NCBI GenBank assembly: GCA_011525945.1
Contig: WYBJ01000069.1
Coordinates: forward strand, 1 to 42,253
Reading direction: 5' to 3'
DNA length: 42,253 nucleotides
From: Burkholderiaceae bacterium
GTDB taxonomy: Bacteria > Pseudomonadota > Gammaproteobacteria > Burkholderiales > WYBJ01
Part shown: positions 1 to 9,493 of the stretch, one piece after another
Layout: each line of letters starts with the position of its first letter
How positions within the stretch are numbered: position 1 is the first letter of the stretch
Made by a program: the position numbers and the translations under genes
Notes under the pieces: generated by a model
What the model saw: the letters and a program-made list of their open reading frames with translations, nothing else
What the model was told of the DNA's origin: nothing
Databases searched by the model: none

Positions 1-804
1 ACTCGGATCGAGCGCCCGCACGCTGCGAAGCAGCTTCGACTTCTCGTCGCGAATCGCTTCGCCTTCGTCGGCGAGCGGCACTTCCATCGCGAGCAGGGCG
101 AGCACCTGCAACAGATGGTTCTGCACCACGTCTCGAAGCGCGCCCACTTCCTCGTAGAAGCGCCCGCGACCCTCGATGCCGAAGCGCTCGGCCATGTTGA
201 TCTGCACCGCGCGCACGTGATGGCGGTTCCACAGCGGCTCGAGAAACGCGTTGGAGAAGCGGAAGTAGAGCAGGTTCTGCACCGGCTCCTTGCCCAGGTA
301 ATGATCGATGCGAAAGATGGCCGATTCGGCAAAGTGCTCGTGCAGGGTGCGGTTGAGCGCTTGCGCGGAAGCCAGGTCGCGCCCGAACGGCTTCTCGATC
401 ACGAACCGCCCCGCCGCGCTGCACGATAGGCGCGCGAGCCCTCTCAGTACCGTGCCGAAGACGTCCGGCGGGATCGCGAGATAGAACAAGGGGCGGCACA
501 CCTTGCCCATCGCTTCGGTGAGGCGGCCGAAGAGCTGCGCATCCTGGTAGTCACCCGGCACATAAGTCATGCGCGCCGCGAGCTTCTCGAATGCCGATGC
601 CTCATAGCGGCCATGCGCCTTGATGCTTTCCGCGGCGCGCGCGCGGAACTGATCGGTGGTCCACTGCGTGCGCGCCACGCCGATCACCGGACCGTCGAGG
701 ATCCCGCGTGCGACCAACCGCGCGAGCGCGGGGAAGAGCTTCTTGTACGCGAGATCGCCGCTCGCGCCGAACAGCACCACGGCGTCGGATGTGGGCGCTG
801 TCAT
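1..804 (-). CDS. zwf: Glucose-6-phosphate 1-dehydrogenase, C-terminus cut by window edge
   Basis: Oxidises glucose 6-phosphate to 6-phosphogluconolactone, the NADP-linked entry to the oxidative pentose phosphate and Entner-Doudoroff routes, in the cytosol. Read from position 804 down, 268 codons are present, roughly the first half of a protein that is usually about 490 residues. Visible hallmarks are an N-terminal nucleotide-binding stretch ([19 protein letters not shown]), the conserved IEKPFGRDL segment and the active-site motif RIDHYLGKE, followed by LLYFRFSN. The ATG at 804-802 overlaps the TGA of gnd (ATGA), so translation is probably coupled. The frame is open to position 1. Confidence 0.95.
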   Translation of the reverse strand, partial: MTAPTSDAVVLFGASGDLAYKKLFPALARLVARGILDGPVIGVARTQWTTDQFRARAAESIKAHGRYEASAFEKLAARMTYVPGDYQDAQLFGRLTEAMGKVCRPLFYLAIPPDVFGTVLRGLARLSCSAAGRFVIEKPFGRDLASAQALNRTLHEHFAESAIFRIDHYLGKEPVQNLLYFRFSNAFLEPLWNRHHVRAVQINMAERFGIEGRGRFYEEVGALRDVVQNHLLQVLALLAMEVPLADEGEAIRDEKSKLLRSVRALDPS

Positions 805-1790
805 GATTGTCGCTCCGGCGCCGGCGGCTCGCGATGGCCGCCGAACTCGGCGCGCATGGCCGAGAGAAGCTTGTCGCCGAATGCCGATGCGCCTTGCGAA
901 GAGAAGCGCGAGTAGAGCGCGGCGCTCAGTACCGGCAGCGGCATGCCCGCGTCGACGCCGGCCTTGACCGTCCAGCGGCCTTCGCCGGAATCGCTGACGT
1001 AGCCGCGAAAGGCGCTGAGCTGAGGATCCTGGTGCAAGGCGTGTGCGATCAGGTCGAGCAGCCACGAGCGCACGACGCTGCCGTGGCGCCAGAGCTCGGC
1101 AATCGCCGCGAGGTCGAGCTCGGAGCGCAGCAATGGCTCGGCAGCGTGCGGCCCGCGGCCTTGTACAGCGGCGGCGCGCATGAGCCCCATGCCTTCTGCA
1201 TAAGCCGCCATCATGCCGTACTCGATGCCGTTATGCACCATCTTGACGAAATGCCCGGCGCCATTCGCGCCGCAATGCAGATAGCCGCTCGGCGCCGTGC
1301 CCGCCCCGGCGGGGGATGCGGTTTGCGGCCCGGGCGCGAGCGTACGCAGAATCGGCTCGATGCGAGCGACCGGCTGTGCATCGCCGCCGACCATCAGGCA
1401 ATAGCCCTGCTCCAGGCCCCAGATACCGCCGCTCGTGCCGGCATCGAGGTAGTGGATGCCCTGCGCACGCAGCTGGTCCGCGCGACGCATGGAATCGCGA
1501 AAGTAGGAGTTACCGCCGTCGATGACGATATCGTCGGCGCTGAGCAGCCCGCGCAGCTCGTCGAGCGTCGCCTCGACCGCACCCGCAGGCACCATGAGCC
1601 AGAGCGCGCGCGGTCTCGCGAGCGCTTTCGCCAGAGCCTGCAGGGAGGCGGCCGGCCGCGCGCCTGCCGCGACGAGGCTCTGCGCAGCCGCAGGGTCACG
1701 GTCGTAGACGACGCAGCCGTGCCCGCCTTGGAGCAGCCGTCGCGTCATGTTGGATCCCATCCGTCCAAGGCCTATCAAGCCGAGTTCCAT
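801..1790 (-). CDS. gnd: 6-phosphogluconate dehydrogenase, decarboxylating, short (NAD-type) form
   Basis: Converts 6-phosphogluconate to ribulose 5-phosphate and CO2. The protein is 329 residues, matching the short 6PGDH subfamily (about 300-335) rather than the 470-residue NADP form. It starts with the Rossmann motif [12 protein letters not shown], then has [12 protein letters not shown], the signature [16 protein letters not shown] and the catalytic segment [21 protein letters not shown] with its conserved Lys. The frame is open 21 codons upstream, but ATG at 1790 puts the Rossmann motif at the N-terminus and has a GGGAG Shine-Dalgarno just before it. First gene of a gnd-zwf pair. NAD preference is inferred from length and signature only. 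Confidence 0.93.
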   Translation of the reverse strand: MELGLIGLGRMGSNMTRRLLQGGHGCVVYDRDPAAAQSLVAAGARPAASLQALAKALARPRALWLMVPAGAVEATLDELRGLLSADDIVIDGGNSYFRDSMRRADQLRAQGIHYLDAGTSGGIWGLEQGYCLMVGGDAQPVARIEPILRTLAPGPQTASPAGAGTAPSGYLHCGANGAGHFVKMVHNGIEYGMMAAYAEGMGLMRAAAVQGRGPHAAEPLLRSELDLAAIAELWRHGSVVRSWLLDLIAHALHQDPQLSAFRGYVSDSGEGRWTVKAGVDAGMPLPVLSAALYSRFSSQGASAFGDKLLSAMRAEFGGHREPPAPERQS

Positions 1791-2063
1791 GATTTGCTCC
1801 CGCGAACGATTCGGAGCGCGAGCAACGCACATGCCCGGTCGCCCGCAGGGCAACCGCGCGGCATAGGCTGGCGCTTGATCAGTGGACCGCCATCGAGGCC
1901 GCCAGGTTTCACGGCGCGATGTGCGTGAGCATACTTCATCCTCGAGAAGCTTCCGCGCGCCTTGACGCTGGCGCAGGCGCTAAGCAGAATCGGTGCGTGA
2001 GCTTGACGATACAACGGCATACACCACCCGCTGCCGGCCCGATCCTCCCACAGGAGCAATAGC

Positions 2064-2984
2064 GTGAGCGCACCGACCCGGATGCACGATCTCAGTGACG
2101 GCCGCAGCGGCTTGAGGTTGCGCCTGACCCACTACGGCGCTGCGGCGTGGTCGGTCACCGACGGCAAGACCCGCCTGCTGATCGATCCGTTCTTTTCCCG
2201 CATCCGCTACGCGGACAAGGGCTTCGGTACCTCGACGCCGAGCGCCGCGCCCGGCGATACGCGCCCGATCTTCGGGCCGAACGACACGCTTGCGCCCGAC
2301 GCGGCAACGCGGGCGCTGATCGACCGGCACATCGAGCACGCGAACTATATTTTCACCTCGCACTCGCACTTCAACCACTGCATGGACATGCCTTACATCG
2401 CAAGGAAGACCGGTGCGACGGTGCTGGGCAGCGAAAGCACGGCCAATATCGCACGCGCGCACGGCATTCCCGAGGAGCAGATCATCACGGTCAAGGGCGG
2501 CGAGGATTTCGAGTTCGGTGCGTTTTCGGTACGCGTGATTCCGAGCCTGCATTCGGCGCTGAGCGGCAAGCACTATTTCGATTCGGGTACGGTGCCGCGC
2601 GACATCCGTGCGCCGATGCGGCTGGTCGATTATGTCGAGGGCAACACGCTCGCTTATTTCATTCGCATGGGCGAGCAACGCGTGATCGTATTCTGTTCGA
2701 TGAACTACATCGAGCGCGAGATCGCAGATCTTCGACCCACGGCGGCGCTGATCCCGGCGGCGAAGGCGCGGCTGGAAATTCACGACTACACCGGCAGGCT
2801 GCTGCGCGCGCTGGGTCTGCCGCCGGTGGTTATCGCGACGCACTGGGACGTGCAGTCCTGGCCCTACGGCGCGCCGCAAGACGCGGCTTACGCGCAGGCG
2901 CAGACCTTTATTGCCGAGGTGCAGAAAACCGCGCCGGGCACGCGGGTGGCGATACCGTGCCACTTCGATACGGTCGAGATATAG
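2064..2984 (+). CDS. Metallo-beta-lactamase-fold hydrolase (UlaG-like), unknown substrate
   Basis: 306 residues with the MBL fold. LTHYGAAAWSVTDGKTRLLIDP is the typical opening of UlaG/L-ascorbate-6-phosphate-lactonase-like hydrolases, followed by the metal motif HSHFNHCMD (H100, H102, H105, D108) and later His residues in PSLHSALSG, VIATHWD and PCHFDT. The canonical motif is HxHxDH; here the Asp is Asn (N104), so the second metal site may be altered. GTG start at 2064 with CAGGAG seven bases upstream. No signal peptide is evident. It stands alone, divergent from gnd and convergent with the nitrile hydratase operon. The fold is clear; the reaction cannot be told. Confidence 0.8.
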   Translation: MSAPTRMHDLSDGRSGLRLRLTHYGAAAWSVTDGKTRLLIDPFFSRIRYADKGFGTSTPSAAPGDTRPIFGPNDTLAPDAATRALIDRHIEHANYIFTSHSHFNHCMDMPYIARKTGATVLGSESTANIARAHGIPEEQIITVKGGEDFEFGAFSVRVIPSLHSALSGKHYFDSGTVPRDIRAPMRLVDYVEGNTLAYFIRMGEQRVIVFCSMNYIEREIADLRPTAALIPAAKARLEIHDYTGRLLRALGLPPVVIATHWDVQSWPYGAPQDAAYAQAQTFIAEVQKTAPGTRVAIPCHFDTVEI

Positions 2985-3076
2985 ACCGCCGGAAGCGTTT
3001 GTGCAGCGGTGCAAGGTGGCGATCGCCGCGCGCCAGGTCGCATTCCCAGCCGCCGCACTCGAGGGGCTCGATCCGG

Positions 3077-3499
3077 TCAGTTGCCAAGGACGCGTGCGTG
3101 CGCGTGATCCCCATGCATTGCTGCGGAAAGCTCCACCGGTTGCCCGTGCGGGGTCAGTCGGTAGGCTTCGGCCCATTGCTCCTTACGCTCGCGCAGCATC
3201 TCCCGGTTGGAGAGGCCCTTGGCCAGCACCAACTGCTCCAGCGCGGCGAGCCAGTGCTCGTAGTAGTGTGAGCCGTCATCGGGCTCTCCCCTCGCAGCCG
3301 CCAAGCGCAACTGCTCCCCCAGGGCCTGCGCCCACTCCTGCCACGTGAACCAGCCTGCCGCGGAAAGGCGCACGGCCATCGCGAACGCCTGCGCCTGCCA
3401 GGGCTCGGCGAACACCGGTCCGCCGGTATCGCGCGGCAGGCGCGCGAATGCGGGTTGATCGAGCGGTGGTGCGTTCGCTGTGCGATCAGGCGTGCTCAA
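3077..3499 (-). CDS. Nitrile hydratase accessory protein (P14K/activator type)
   Basis: Small protein (140 residues) homologous to the N-terminal part of the nitrile hydratase beta subunit. In cobalt enzymes such proteins help deliver metal to the alpha subunit. Family features seen: VFAEPWQAQAFAMAV, GWFTWQEWAQALGEQL and HYYEHWLAALEQLVLAKG. The start is TTG at 3499, inside the last codons of the beta gene, overlapping it by 14 bases, with GGGAG eight bases before it; no better start exists in frame. Third gene of the alpha-beta-accessory operon, the usual order for cobalt nitrile hydratases. Confidence 0.87.
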   Translation of the reverse strand: MSTPDRTANAPPLDQPAFARLPRDTGGPVFAEPWQAQAFAMAVRLSAAGWFTWQEWAQALGEQLRLAAARGEPDDGSHYYEHWLAALEQLVLAKGLSNREMLRERKEQWAEAYRLTPHGQPVELSAAMHGDHAHARVLGN

Positions 3500-4142
3500 G
3501 GTAGCTCTCCCAAAGATCTAGGTGCACGGCTTCGTGCTTGCCGGCCGGGGCGCCCCAGAGTTCGCGCGCCTCGAAGCGCACCGAATACAGATGCTGGGGT
3601 TGCTCGCCCAGCCCGTGCGCGCTCGTATCCGGAAATACGTGCACACCGTGATCGCGGCAAATCGTCCCGATCTTGCCGCGCGCGTAGCGCGGCAAGCGCG
3701 TATGGCCGACGGGATTCATATTGCGCGTGCATACGCGGTCCCCGTTCGCGAAGCCCGCTTTCACGGGCACGTCGCGCAGCGACGGGGAGCGCGCGAGCAC
3801 CTTCATCACCTCGCCGGGGCTAAGCGGCGGCGTGGCTTTCGGCGCCCCGGGTGAGGCCCGGCCCGCTTCGATCTCTGCGCTGGTGACGAGGCTGGCATCG
3901 ATCAGCTGGGTGATCAGCCCGGCAAACCAGCGTTCGTAGTAGCTCATGCGCAGGTACTCGGCCGGTGGAATGATCTCGCGCGAATAACGCGATCCGTCGA
4001 TGTTCCACTTGCCCCACGCGCCCATCGCATGCCGGATCGCGAATAAGCGCGCTTCCCAGGCCGCGTGAAACACGGGTTCGTTCATCTCCCGCTCGACCGG
4101 GCCGAAGCCATGCATGCCGCCCATGTCGTGAATGCCGTTCAT
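3486..4142 (-). CDS. nthB: Nitrile hydratase beta subunit
   Basis: Structural partner of the metal-bearing alpha subunit; the alpha-beta enzyme hydrates nitriles to amides in the cytosol. 218 residues, the normal size. It opens [16 protein letters not shown], the hallmark beta N-terminus, followed by [18 protein letters not shown], the YYERWFAGL segment, and a C-terminal SH3-like part ([29 protein letters not shown] split around residues 140-170) ending in LWGAPAG. The frame stays open far upstream, but ATG at 4142 fits the family and overlaps the alpha stop as ATGA. No amidase gene is seen nearby, so amide use must be encoded elsewhere if it occurs. Confidence 0.94.
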   Translation of the reverse strand: MNGIHDMGGMHGFGPVEREMNEPVFHAAWEARLFAIRHAMGAWGKWNIDGSRYSREIIPPAEYLRMSYYERWFAGLITQLIDASLVTSAEIEAGRASPGAPKATPPLSPGEVMKVLARSPSLRDVPVKAGFANGDRVCTRNMNPVGHTRLPRYARGKIGTICRDHGVHVFPDTSAHGLGEQPQHLYSVRFEARELWGAPAGKHEAVHLDLWESYLEHA

Positions 4143-4783
4143 GGCGTGGCTCCCCTGACGTGCGCGCGCAGTTTCTCGGCGCCGATCATGGAATCGCGCG
4201 TCACCAGATCGACCAGTTCCTCGACGCCCATACCTTCGGTGCCGGCGGGGCGTTCGGGTAACACCAGATAGCGAACCTCCGAGGTCGAATCCCAGACCCG
4301 GACCTCCACCTCCGGCGCCAGCTCGAGACCGAACTCGCGCAGTACGCCGCGCGGGTCGATCACCGCGCGCGAGCGGTAAGGCGCGGATTTGTACCAGACC
4401 GGCGGGAGCCCCAGCACCGGCCAGGGGTAGCACGAGCAGAGCGTGCAGACGACCATGTTGTGTACCTTGGACGTGTTCTCCACCGCCACCATGTGCTCGC
4501 CTTGGCGGCCGGCGTACCCCATCTCGGCGATCGCCGCGGTCGCGTCGTTCAGCAGACGCTGCTTGAAGGCCGGATCGATCCACGCGCGCGCGACGATCTT
4601 CGCGCCGTTGCGAGGTCCGATCTTGCTCTCATATGCGTCGATGATGGCGTCGAGCGCGGCGGGGTCCACCAGTCCCTTCTCGACGAGCAGGGACTCGAGC
4701 GCCTTCACCCGCAACGTCAAATCGGATGGCACGTCGGAGTGCCCTGCAGCATGCTCGTGGACGTGCGGCTTTCCTTCGGTCAT
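4139..4783 (-). CDS. nthA: Nitrile hydratase alpha subunit, cobalt type
   Basis: Catalytic subunit of 214 residues. The metal-binding claw is VCTLCSC with C113, C116, S117 and C118. Thr114 in CTLCSC is the cobalt-type signature (iron enzymes have CSLCSC). [30 protein letters not shown] follows in two blocks, as in the family. The N-terminus is His-rich (HVHEH, residues 7-11), which could bind metal. ATG at 4783 has a GGAGA ribosome site close upstream; the long upstream extension of the frame lacks family similarity. First gene of the operon, divergent from the hybrid kinase at 5075. Confidence 0.95.
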   Translation of the reverse strand: MTEGKPHVHEHAAGHSDVPSDLTLRVKALESLLVEKGLVDPAALDAIIDAYESKIGPRNGAKIVARAWIDPAFKQRLLNDATAAIAEMGYAGRQGEHMVAVENTSKVHNMVVCTLCSCYPWPVLGLPPVWYKSAPYRSRAVIDPRGVLREFGLELAPEVEVRVWDSTSEVRYLVLPERPAGTEGMGVEELVDLVTRDSMIGAEKLRAHVRGATP

Positions 4784-5074
4784 AAGTGTCTCCGGGCAAG
4801 CAATGCGCCAAACCGCAGCGCCGGCCGGCGCAGTATCCCGCTCGGCGCGAGTCGCAGTCAACAGGGTCGGCGTTGCGCCGGCATCGGCCGGTTCGATCGC
4901 AGTCGCGCGCAAGATAAGCGCGGAATTGGCCCGCGCGAGACGGGCTTTTCGCTGCGTGCGCAGCGCGCGCGCAATGCAACAATCCCGCACTTCCTGCGAA
5001 ACTGCCGCGGGCCACATCGGGCGCGCGGCAACGTGCTGGCAAGCGGGAGACATCGCGCCGGAGGGACGCGGTCC
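4784..5074. other. Divergent intergenic region between nthA and the hybrid kinase
   Basis: 291 bases between two divergent start codons must hold the promoters of both the nitrile hydratase operon and the kinase. I could not identify a convincing -35/-10 pair or a strong palindrome. Only the two ribosome sites are clear: GGAGA before 4783 on the minus strand and GGAGG at 5060-5064 on the plus strand. Confidence 0.5.
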
Positions 5075-6907
5075 ATGAATGCTCGATTCATTCGCCGTCT
5101 TGCTGAAGCGGCGCGGCGGCTCGGCCACGGCGAGTGCACGCCGCTCGCGCTCGACGCGTCCGCGAGCGACGACGAAACCGCCCTGACGGGTATTTTCAAT
5201 TCGCTGCTCGATCGGATCGCGCTGCTCGATGAGCGCCTGGCTCGGACCGAGACCGAAATCGAGCGTCGGGTGCTGGCTCGGACGGCCGAGCTGACGGACG
5301 CCAGCGCGCGCATCGAGACCACACTGAACGCGCAGCGCAGCCTGGAGTCGGGCCTGCGCGAAGCGAAGGAAGCGGCCGAAGCGGCGAACCGCGCCAAGTC
5401 GCAGTTCCTCGCCAACATGAGCCACGAGATCCGAACGCCGATGAACGGGGTGCTGGGCATGATCGAGCTGCTGCTGTCCACCGAGCTCAGCGATCGCCAG
5501 CGGCACTACGCCGAAACGGTGCAGAGTTCGGGCGAGACGCTGCTCGCCGTGATCAACGAAATTCTGGACTTCTCCAGAATCGAGGCGGGCCGGCTCGAGA
5601 TCGAAGCGGTCGAGTTCGATTGCCGTGAGCTCGTGAGCGATGTCGTCACGCTGCTCTCGGAGCGAGCGGCGCGCAAGAATCTCCTACTGATGCACCGTAC
5701 CGAGCGCAATGTGCCCGAGACGGTCGTCGGCGACCCGAGCCGGGTGAGGCAGGTGCTGACAAACCTGGTAGGCAATGCGATCAAGTTTACCGACCGCGGC
5801 GAAGTGCGCGTGTGCATGAGTCTTGCCGAGCGCGAGGGCAATGCCTGCGTGCTGCGCTTCGAGGTAAAGGACACCGGAATCGGAATCCCCCCCGATGCGC
5901 TCGAGCGCATCTTCGATGCGTTCTCGCAGGGCGATCATCCGGCGCGCCACCGGCACGAGGGCACGGGTCTCGGGCTCACCATCGCCAAGCGGCTCGCGCA
6001 GGTAATGGGCGGGAGCATCGGCGTCGACAGTATGCCGGGACGGGGTTCGACGTTCTGGTTCATGGTGCGCGTACCGGCGGTGCGCAGCCGCAGGGGCACC
6101 GATGCGCCGGCGCCCGACGCGCTGCCTGCGCGCTTCAGCGGGCGAGTGCTGCTCGCCGAAGACAATGCCGTCAATCGCGAGTTGGCCGTCGCGATGCTGG
6201 AGGCCGTGGGGATCGAGGTCGTGGTTGCGGCCGACGGGAAGGGGGCGCTCGATGTGCTGGCGCGGGGTGGGGTCGACCTCGTCCTGATGGATTGCCAGAT
6301 GCCCGAGATGGATGGGTTCGCGGCCACGCGTGCGATCCGCGAGACCGAAAAGCCGGGTACGACGCGGTTACCGATCGTCGCGCTCACGGCGAACGCCATG
6401 GAAGGCGACCGCGAGCGCTGCCTGGAATGCGGCATGGATGATTATCTGTCCAAGCCTTTCAAGGCGCCGCAGCTCTATGCAGCACTTGCGCGCTGGTTGC
6501 CGCAGGCCGACGCCGCGCCACGGGCGTTTGCGTCCGAGCCGACATCGACGCGTGCGCCCGCCGTGGCGGCGAACACGCTCGAGATCGGCGCGATTGCCCA
6601 GATCCGTGCAGCGGGCGGGTCCGACGCCGAGCGCCTGCTCGAGAAAGTGCTGCGGCTTTACTGCGATTCGGTACCGCAGATGCTGAAATCGATGCAGGAA
6701 GCCGCCGGCAAGGGGGACTGCGTTGCGCTGCAGCGCGCTGCGCACGCGCTCAAGTCGAGCAGCCACAATGTCGGTGCGGCGCGCTTCGCATCCCTGTGCC
6801 GCGACCTCGAGACCGCCGCGCGCGCGGGCCAGATCCGTTTCGATCGGCTTGCGGCGCTCGAATTCGAGTTCGCCTCGGTGCGTCGCGCGCTCGAACGCGT
6901 TGCATGA
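5075..6907 (+). CDS. Soluble hybrid histidine kinase: HisKA-HATPase-REC-HPt
   Basis: 610-residue phosphorelay protein of BarA/ArcB-like order. Residues about 45-110 are a charged coiled coil ending [12 protein letters not shown]. The H-box is [10 protein letters not shown] with H117, then an ATP-binding domain ([32 protein letters not shown]). The receiver domain has the phospho-acceptor D406 in [10 protein letters not shown] and KPF downstream. The C-terminal HPt domain has H557 in [14 protein letters not shown]. No transmembrane segment, PAS, GAF or HAMP precedes the coiled coil, so it has no recognisable input domain. ATG at 5075 follows GGAGG. Divergent from the nitrile hydratase operon; a regulatory link is only a guess. 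No partner regulator is adjacent. Confidence 0.92.
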   Translation: MNARFIRRLAEAARRLGHGECTPLALDASASDDETALTGIFNSLLDRIALLDERLARTETEIERRVLARTAELTDASARIETTLNAQRSLESGLREAKEAAEAANRAKSQFLANMSHEIRTPMNGVLGMIELLLSTELSDRQRHYAETVQSSGETLLAVINEILDFSRIEAGRLEIEAVEFDCRELVSDVVTLLSERAARKNLLLMHRTERNVPETVVGDPSRVRQVLTNLVGNAIKFTDRGEVRVCMSLAEREGNACVLRFEVKDTGIGIPPDALERIFDAFSQGDHPARHRHEGTGLGLTIAKRLAQVMGGSIGVDSMPGRGSTFWFMVRVPAVRSRRGTDAPAPDALPARFSGRVLLAEDNAVNRELAVAMLEAVGIEVVVAADGKGALDVLARGGVDLVLMDCQMPEMDGFAATRAIRETEKPGTTRLPIVALTANAMEGDRERCLECGMDDYLSKPFKAPQLYAALARWLPQADAAPRAFASEPTSTRAPAVAANTLEIGAIAQIRAAGGSDAERLLEKVLRLYCDSVPQMLKSMQEAAGKGDCVALQRAAHALKSSSHNVGAARFASLCRDLETAARAGQIRFDRLAALEFEFASVRRALERVA

Positions 6908-6914
6908 ACCGAGG

Positions 6915-6967
6915 GCCGCGTGCGGCGTGCACGCCGGCGAAGGCGGCGATCGGCTGCCGCGTGCGGC
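6915..6967. repeat. Palindrome and repeated 12-mer in a convergent gap
   Basis: The 73-base gap between the convergent kinase and suhB genes holds a perfect 14-base palindrome at 6923-6936 (CGGCGTG/CACGCCG) and two copies of GCCGCGTGCGGC at 6915-6926 and 6956-6967. This could fold into strong hairpins and end both transcripts, but there is no T-run, so an intrinsic terminator is unproven. Confidence 0.45.
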
Positions 6968-6980
6968 GGCACTTCACGCT

Positions 6981-7793
6981 TCACTCGACAGTCGCGTTGC
7001 TCGTGACCTGCCGGTCGCCGGCGCGCACATGGGCTCCGATCATCTGCACCATCTGTGCAAACACCTTGGGATTGCCCGCGATCAGGTTGCCGCTATCCAT
7101 GTAGCCGTCATTACCTTCGAGGTCTCCGACCAGGCCGCCCGCTTCGATCACGAGCAACGCGCCGGCAGCGATGTCCCACGGCGCTAAGCCGAACTCCCAG
7201 AACCCGTCCAGGCGTCCGGCGGCGACGTAAGCGAGATCGAGCGCCGCCGCGCCTGCGCGCCGCACGCCGGGCGCTTTCTGCATCATCTCGCGCAGAATCG
7301 CGAGATAGGTATCGATCTGCTTGAACTGCCGGAAGGGAAATCCGGTGCCGATCAGGGCATCGGCCACGCGTAGGCGCCGCGATACGCGAATACGCTGATC
7401 GTTCAGAAACGCGCCGCGTCCGCGGCTTGCCGTGAAAAGATCGTTGCGATTCGGATCGAACACGACCGCTTGTGTGAGCACGCCCCGATGTCTGAGCGCG
7501 ATCGAAACCGCGTATTGCGGGAAGCCGTGCAGAAAGTTGGTCGTACCATCGAGCGGATCGACGATCCAGAGGTACTCCGAGCGGCCGGTCGCGCCGCCTT
7601 CCTCTGCTAGAATGGCGTGCTCCGGATACGCGCCGCGCAGCGTCTGCACGATCGCACGCTCGGCCTCCTGATCGACCTCGGAGACGAAGTCGTTCGCGCT
7701 CTTGCTACGCACGGTCAGCACGTCGAGATTGCGCGTGGCCCGGTTGATCACGCCGCCGGCGCGGCGCGCGGCCTTCACCGCGGTGTTGAGCAT
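6981..7793 (-). CDS. suhB: Inositol-1-monophosphatase family protein SuhB
   Basis: 270 residues, like E. coli SuhB (about 267), a Mg-dependent phosphatase that in Enterobacteria also acts with NusA in rRNA transcription. Seen: ILAEEGG and [17 protein letters not shown] carrying the metal ligands, and [15 protein letters not shown] near the C-terminus. The start is uncertain. ATG at 7793 gives [15 protein letters not shown]. coli begins MHPML, but here the equivalent codon is ATC. A GTG at 7811 would restore IHPML, and neither has a clear ribosome site. Divergent from trmJ. Confidence 0.93.
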   Translation of the reverse strand: MLNTAVKAARRAGGVINRATRNLDVLTVRSKSANDFVSEVDQEAERAIVQTLRGAYPEHAILAEEGGATGRSEYLWIVDPLDGTTNFLHGFPQYAVSIALRHRGVLTQAVVFDPNRNDLFTASRGRGAFLNDQRIRVSRRLRVADALIGTGFPFRQFKQIDTYLAILREMMQKAPGVRRAGAAALDLAYVAAGRLDGFWEFGLAPWDIAAGALLVIEAGGLVGDLEGNDGYMDSGNLIAGNPKVFAQMVQMIGAHVRAGDRQVTSNATVE

Positions 7794-7891
7794 GGGATGG
7801 ATGGTGTTCACGTCGTTGCGACTGCGTTCGGCGCGCGCCAATGCGCGGTCGATTCTAACAGGCGCATCCGCCAATTCCGCGCAGCGATGCA

Positions 7892-8632
7892 ATGGATGAG
7901 CTTGCGCCGCTCGCCCGCATCCGGGTCGTCTTGTGCGAGCCGAGCCATCCGGGCAACATCGGCGCCGCCGCACGCGCGCTGAAGACGATGGGGCTCACTC
8001 GGCTTGAGCTGGTGCGCCCGCGCAATTTTCCCCACCCCGATGCCGACGCGCGCGCATCGGGCGCAATCGACCTGCTGCATGCGGCGTATTGCCGCGATAC
8101 GCTCGATGAGGCGTTGGCCGGCACGAGCCTCGTTTGCGGGCTGAGCGCGCGCCGGCGCGCCCTCACGCCGGAAGTCGCCGATGCGCGCACGGCGGCGCGC
8201 GAGATAGTCGCGCATGCGCGCCACGAGCAGGCCGCGGTCGTGTTCGGCACCGAGCGCGTGGGCTTGACGATCGAGGAGTTGAGTCGCTGTCAGCGCCTCG
8301 TTCGCATTCCCGCCGACCCGACCTATCCGTCGCTCAATCTCGCCGCAGCGGTGCAGGTTCTGGCCTACGAGTTGCGTTGCGCTTGCACGGAGCTCGGCGC
8401 CGCCGCGGGGCCGCAAGGCAGCGTCGTCAATCCTGCGAGTCACGAAGAGATCGAGGGCTTGATCGAGCATCTCGAGCGCAGCATGCGTGCGAGCGGATTT
8501 CTGCACCCGGATCGGCCGGGGCGGCTGATGCAGCGCATGCGCCGATTGCTGGCGCGCGCGCGGCCCGAGAGCGAGGAAGTGGCGATCCTGCGCGGCTTCC
8601 TGCGCTCGGTGAGCGAGCGCGAGGTGCGTTGA
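7892..8632 (+). CDS. trmJ: tRNA (cytidine/uridine-2'-O)-methyltransferase TrmJ
   Basis: SPOUT-class methyltransferase that methylates the ribose of nucleotide 32 in the tRNA anticodon loop, using S-adenosylmethionine. 246 residues, the usual length. The N-terminal motif [19 protein letters not shown] and the trefoil-knot motifs [15 protein letters not shown] and [17 protein letters not shown] are diagnostic of the TrmJ/LasT family. Start ATG 7892. It is divergent from suhB and followed, after a 97-base gap, by cysE. The suhB-trmJ-cysE-iscR neighbourhood is also known to me from gamma- and betaproteobacteria. Confidence 0.93.
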   Translation: MDELAPLARIRVVLCEPSHPGNIGAAARALKTMGLTRLELVRPRNFPHPDADARASGAIDLLHAAYCRDTLDEALAGTSLVCGLSARRRALTPEVADARTAAREIVAHARHEQAAVVFGTERVGLTIEELSRCQRLVRIPADPTYPSLNLAAAVQVLAYELRCACTELGAAAGPQGSVVNPASHEEIEGLIEHLERSMRASGFLHPDRPGRLMQRMRRLLARARPESEEVAILRGFLRSVSEREVR

Positions 8633-8658
8633 GTCGGTACGCTCCGGTTTGCCGCCCG

Positions 8659-8689
8659 TTGGCGCCGGTATCGCGACGATGGTTAAACT
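8659..8689 (+). promoter_or_regulatory. Possible cysE promoter
   Basis: TTGGCG at 8659-8664 and TAAACT at 8684-8689, 19 bases apart, lie 40-70 bases upstream of cysE in the only AT-richer patch of the gap (GGTTAAACTAACTCTTT). The spacing is long and the match moderate, so this is weak. Confidence 0.3.
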
Positions 8690-8700
8690 AACTCTTTGCG

Positions 8701-8719
8701 CGCACGGCTGTGCCGTGCG
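8701..8719 (+). promoter_or_regulatory. Leader hairpin abutting the cysE ribosome site
   Basis: CGCACGGC (8701-8708), loop TGT, GCCGTGCG (8712-8719): a perfect 8-bp GC-rich stem with a 3-base loop. Its last base is the first G of the GGAGA ribosome site (8719-8723) of cysE. It has no T-run, so it is unlikely to be a terminator; it may affect translation start or mRNA stability. Confidence 0.5.
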
Positions 8720-8729
8720 GAGATCGCTC

Positions 8730-9452
8730 ATGTTCAGTCGGCTACGGGAAGACATCGGCGTGGTATTCGAGCGCGACCCCGCGGCGCGTAACGCCTGGGA
8801 GGTGTTGACGTGCTACCCGGGCCTGCATGCGATCGTGTTGCATCGCGTGTCGCACCGCTTGTGGAACGCAGGTTTCAAATGGCTCGCGCGTTTCACGTCG
8901 CATCTGAGCCGCTGGTTCACCGGCATCGAGATTCATCCGGGCGCGCGGATCGGCCGGCGTTTTTTCATCGATCACGGTATGGGCGTCGTGATCGGGGAGA
9001 CCTCCGAGATCGGCGCCGACTGCACGCTCTATCACGCGGTCACGCTGGGGGGCACGACCTGGAATAGAGGCAAACGCCATCCCACTCTGGGCGACAACGT
9101 GGTGGTGGGTGCGGGCGCGAAGATCCTGGGGCCGATCACGGTGGGCGCCAATGCCAAGATCGGATCGAACGCCGTGGTGGTGAAGGACGTACCGGCAGGA
9201 ACCACGGCGGTCGGAATACCGGCGCGCATCATCGAGGAGCCGGGCGGCGCCGGATTCGCGGCCTACGCGGTGAGTCGCGACATGAACGATCCACTGGCGC
9301 AGGCGATCCATCGCCTGGTCGAACAGTGCACGGCATATGATCGCCGCATCGCATGTCTCACGTCTGCGCTGCGCGCGGCCGGCATCGCGGTCGACGATGC
9401 ACCCGCTGGCCCCGAGATCGATCCGAACTATCTCGGTCGAATAGTTGACTAA
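8730..9452 (+). CDS. cysE: Serine O-acetyltransferase
   Basis: Makes O-acetylserine from serine and acetyl-CoA, the first step of cysteine synthesis. 240 residues. The N-terminal helical part ([20 protein letters not shown]) is followed by a left-handed beta-helix of hexapeptide repeats: [25 protein letters not shown] (in two strands), [31 protein letters not shown] and VGIPAR. The start is ATG at 8730, six bases after GGAGA; an earlier in-frame start at 8649 has no ribosome site. Its 3' end carries the -35 box of the suf promoter. Lying directly before iscR, it may link cysteine supply to cluster building. Confidence 0.94.
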   Translation: MFSRLREDIGVVFERDPAARNAWEVLTCYPGLHAIVLHRVSHRLWNAGFKWLARFTSHLSRWFTGIEIHPGARIGRRFFIDHGMGVVIGETSEIGADCTLYHAVTLGGTTWNRGKRHPTLGDNVVVGAGAKILGPITVGANAKIGSNAVVVKDVPAGTTAVGIPARIIEEPGGAGFAAYAVSRDMNDPLAQAIHRLVEQCTAYDRRIACLTSALRAAGIAVDDAPAGPEIDPNYLGRIVD

Positions 9453-9473
9453 CTTGCTTGGGAACTCTATAGT
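9445..9473 (+). promoter_or_regulatory. Sigma-70 promoter of the iscR-suf operon
   Basis: TTGACT (9445-9450), 17 bases, then TATAGT (9468-9473): near-consensus hexamers at ideal spacing. The -35 box lies in the last codons and stop of cysE. Transcription would start near 9480, giving a leader of about 75 bases before iscR. Confidence 0.82.
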
Positions 9474-9493
9474 TGAGCACGTTGATCAACTAT
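9469..9493 (+). promoter_or_regulatory. IscR type-1-like operator over the -10 region
   Basis: ATAGTTGA (9469-9476), nine bases, TCAACTAT (9486-9493). This matches the outer halves of the type-1 IscR site as I recall it (ATASYYGA-N9-TCRRSTAT) at all 16 positions and has the right 25-bp length. The symmetry extends to 14-base arms (9463-9476 and 9486-9499). A further half-site, ATAGTTGACTAA at 9441-9452, overlaps the -35 box. Both sites lie where bound [2Fe-2S]-IscR would block RNA polymerase, so autorepression is expected. Confidence 0.78.

Noticed and set aside
807..1928. Long open frame antisense to gnd
   Set aside because: Arises from GC-rich codon bias opposite a clear gnd gene; no ribosome site or family motif.
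1980..3176. 398-codon open frame antisense to the MBL hydrolase
   Set aside because: Arg-rich shadow of a gene with clear metal motifs; no recognisable domain.
4460..5074. Upstream extension of the hybrid kinase frame
   Set aside because: It runs antisense through nthA, shows no domain, and a good ribosome site precedes ATG 5075.
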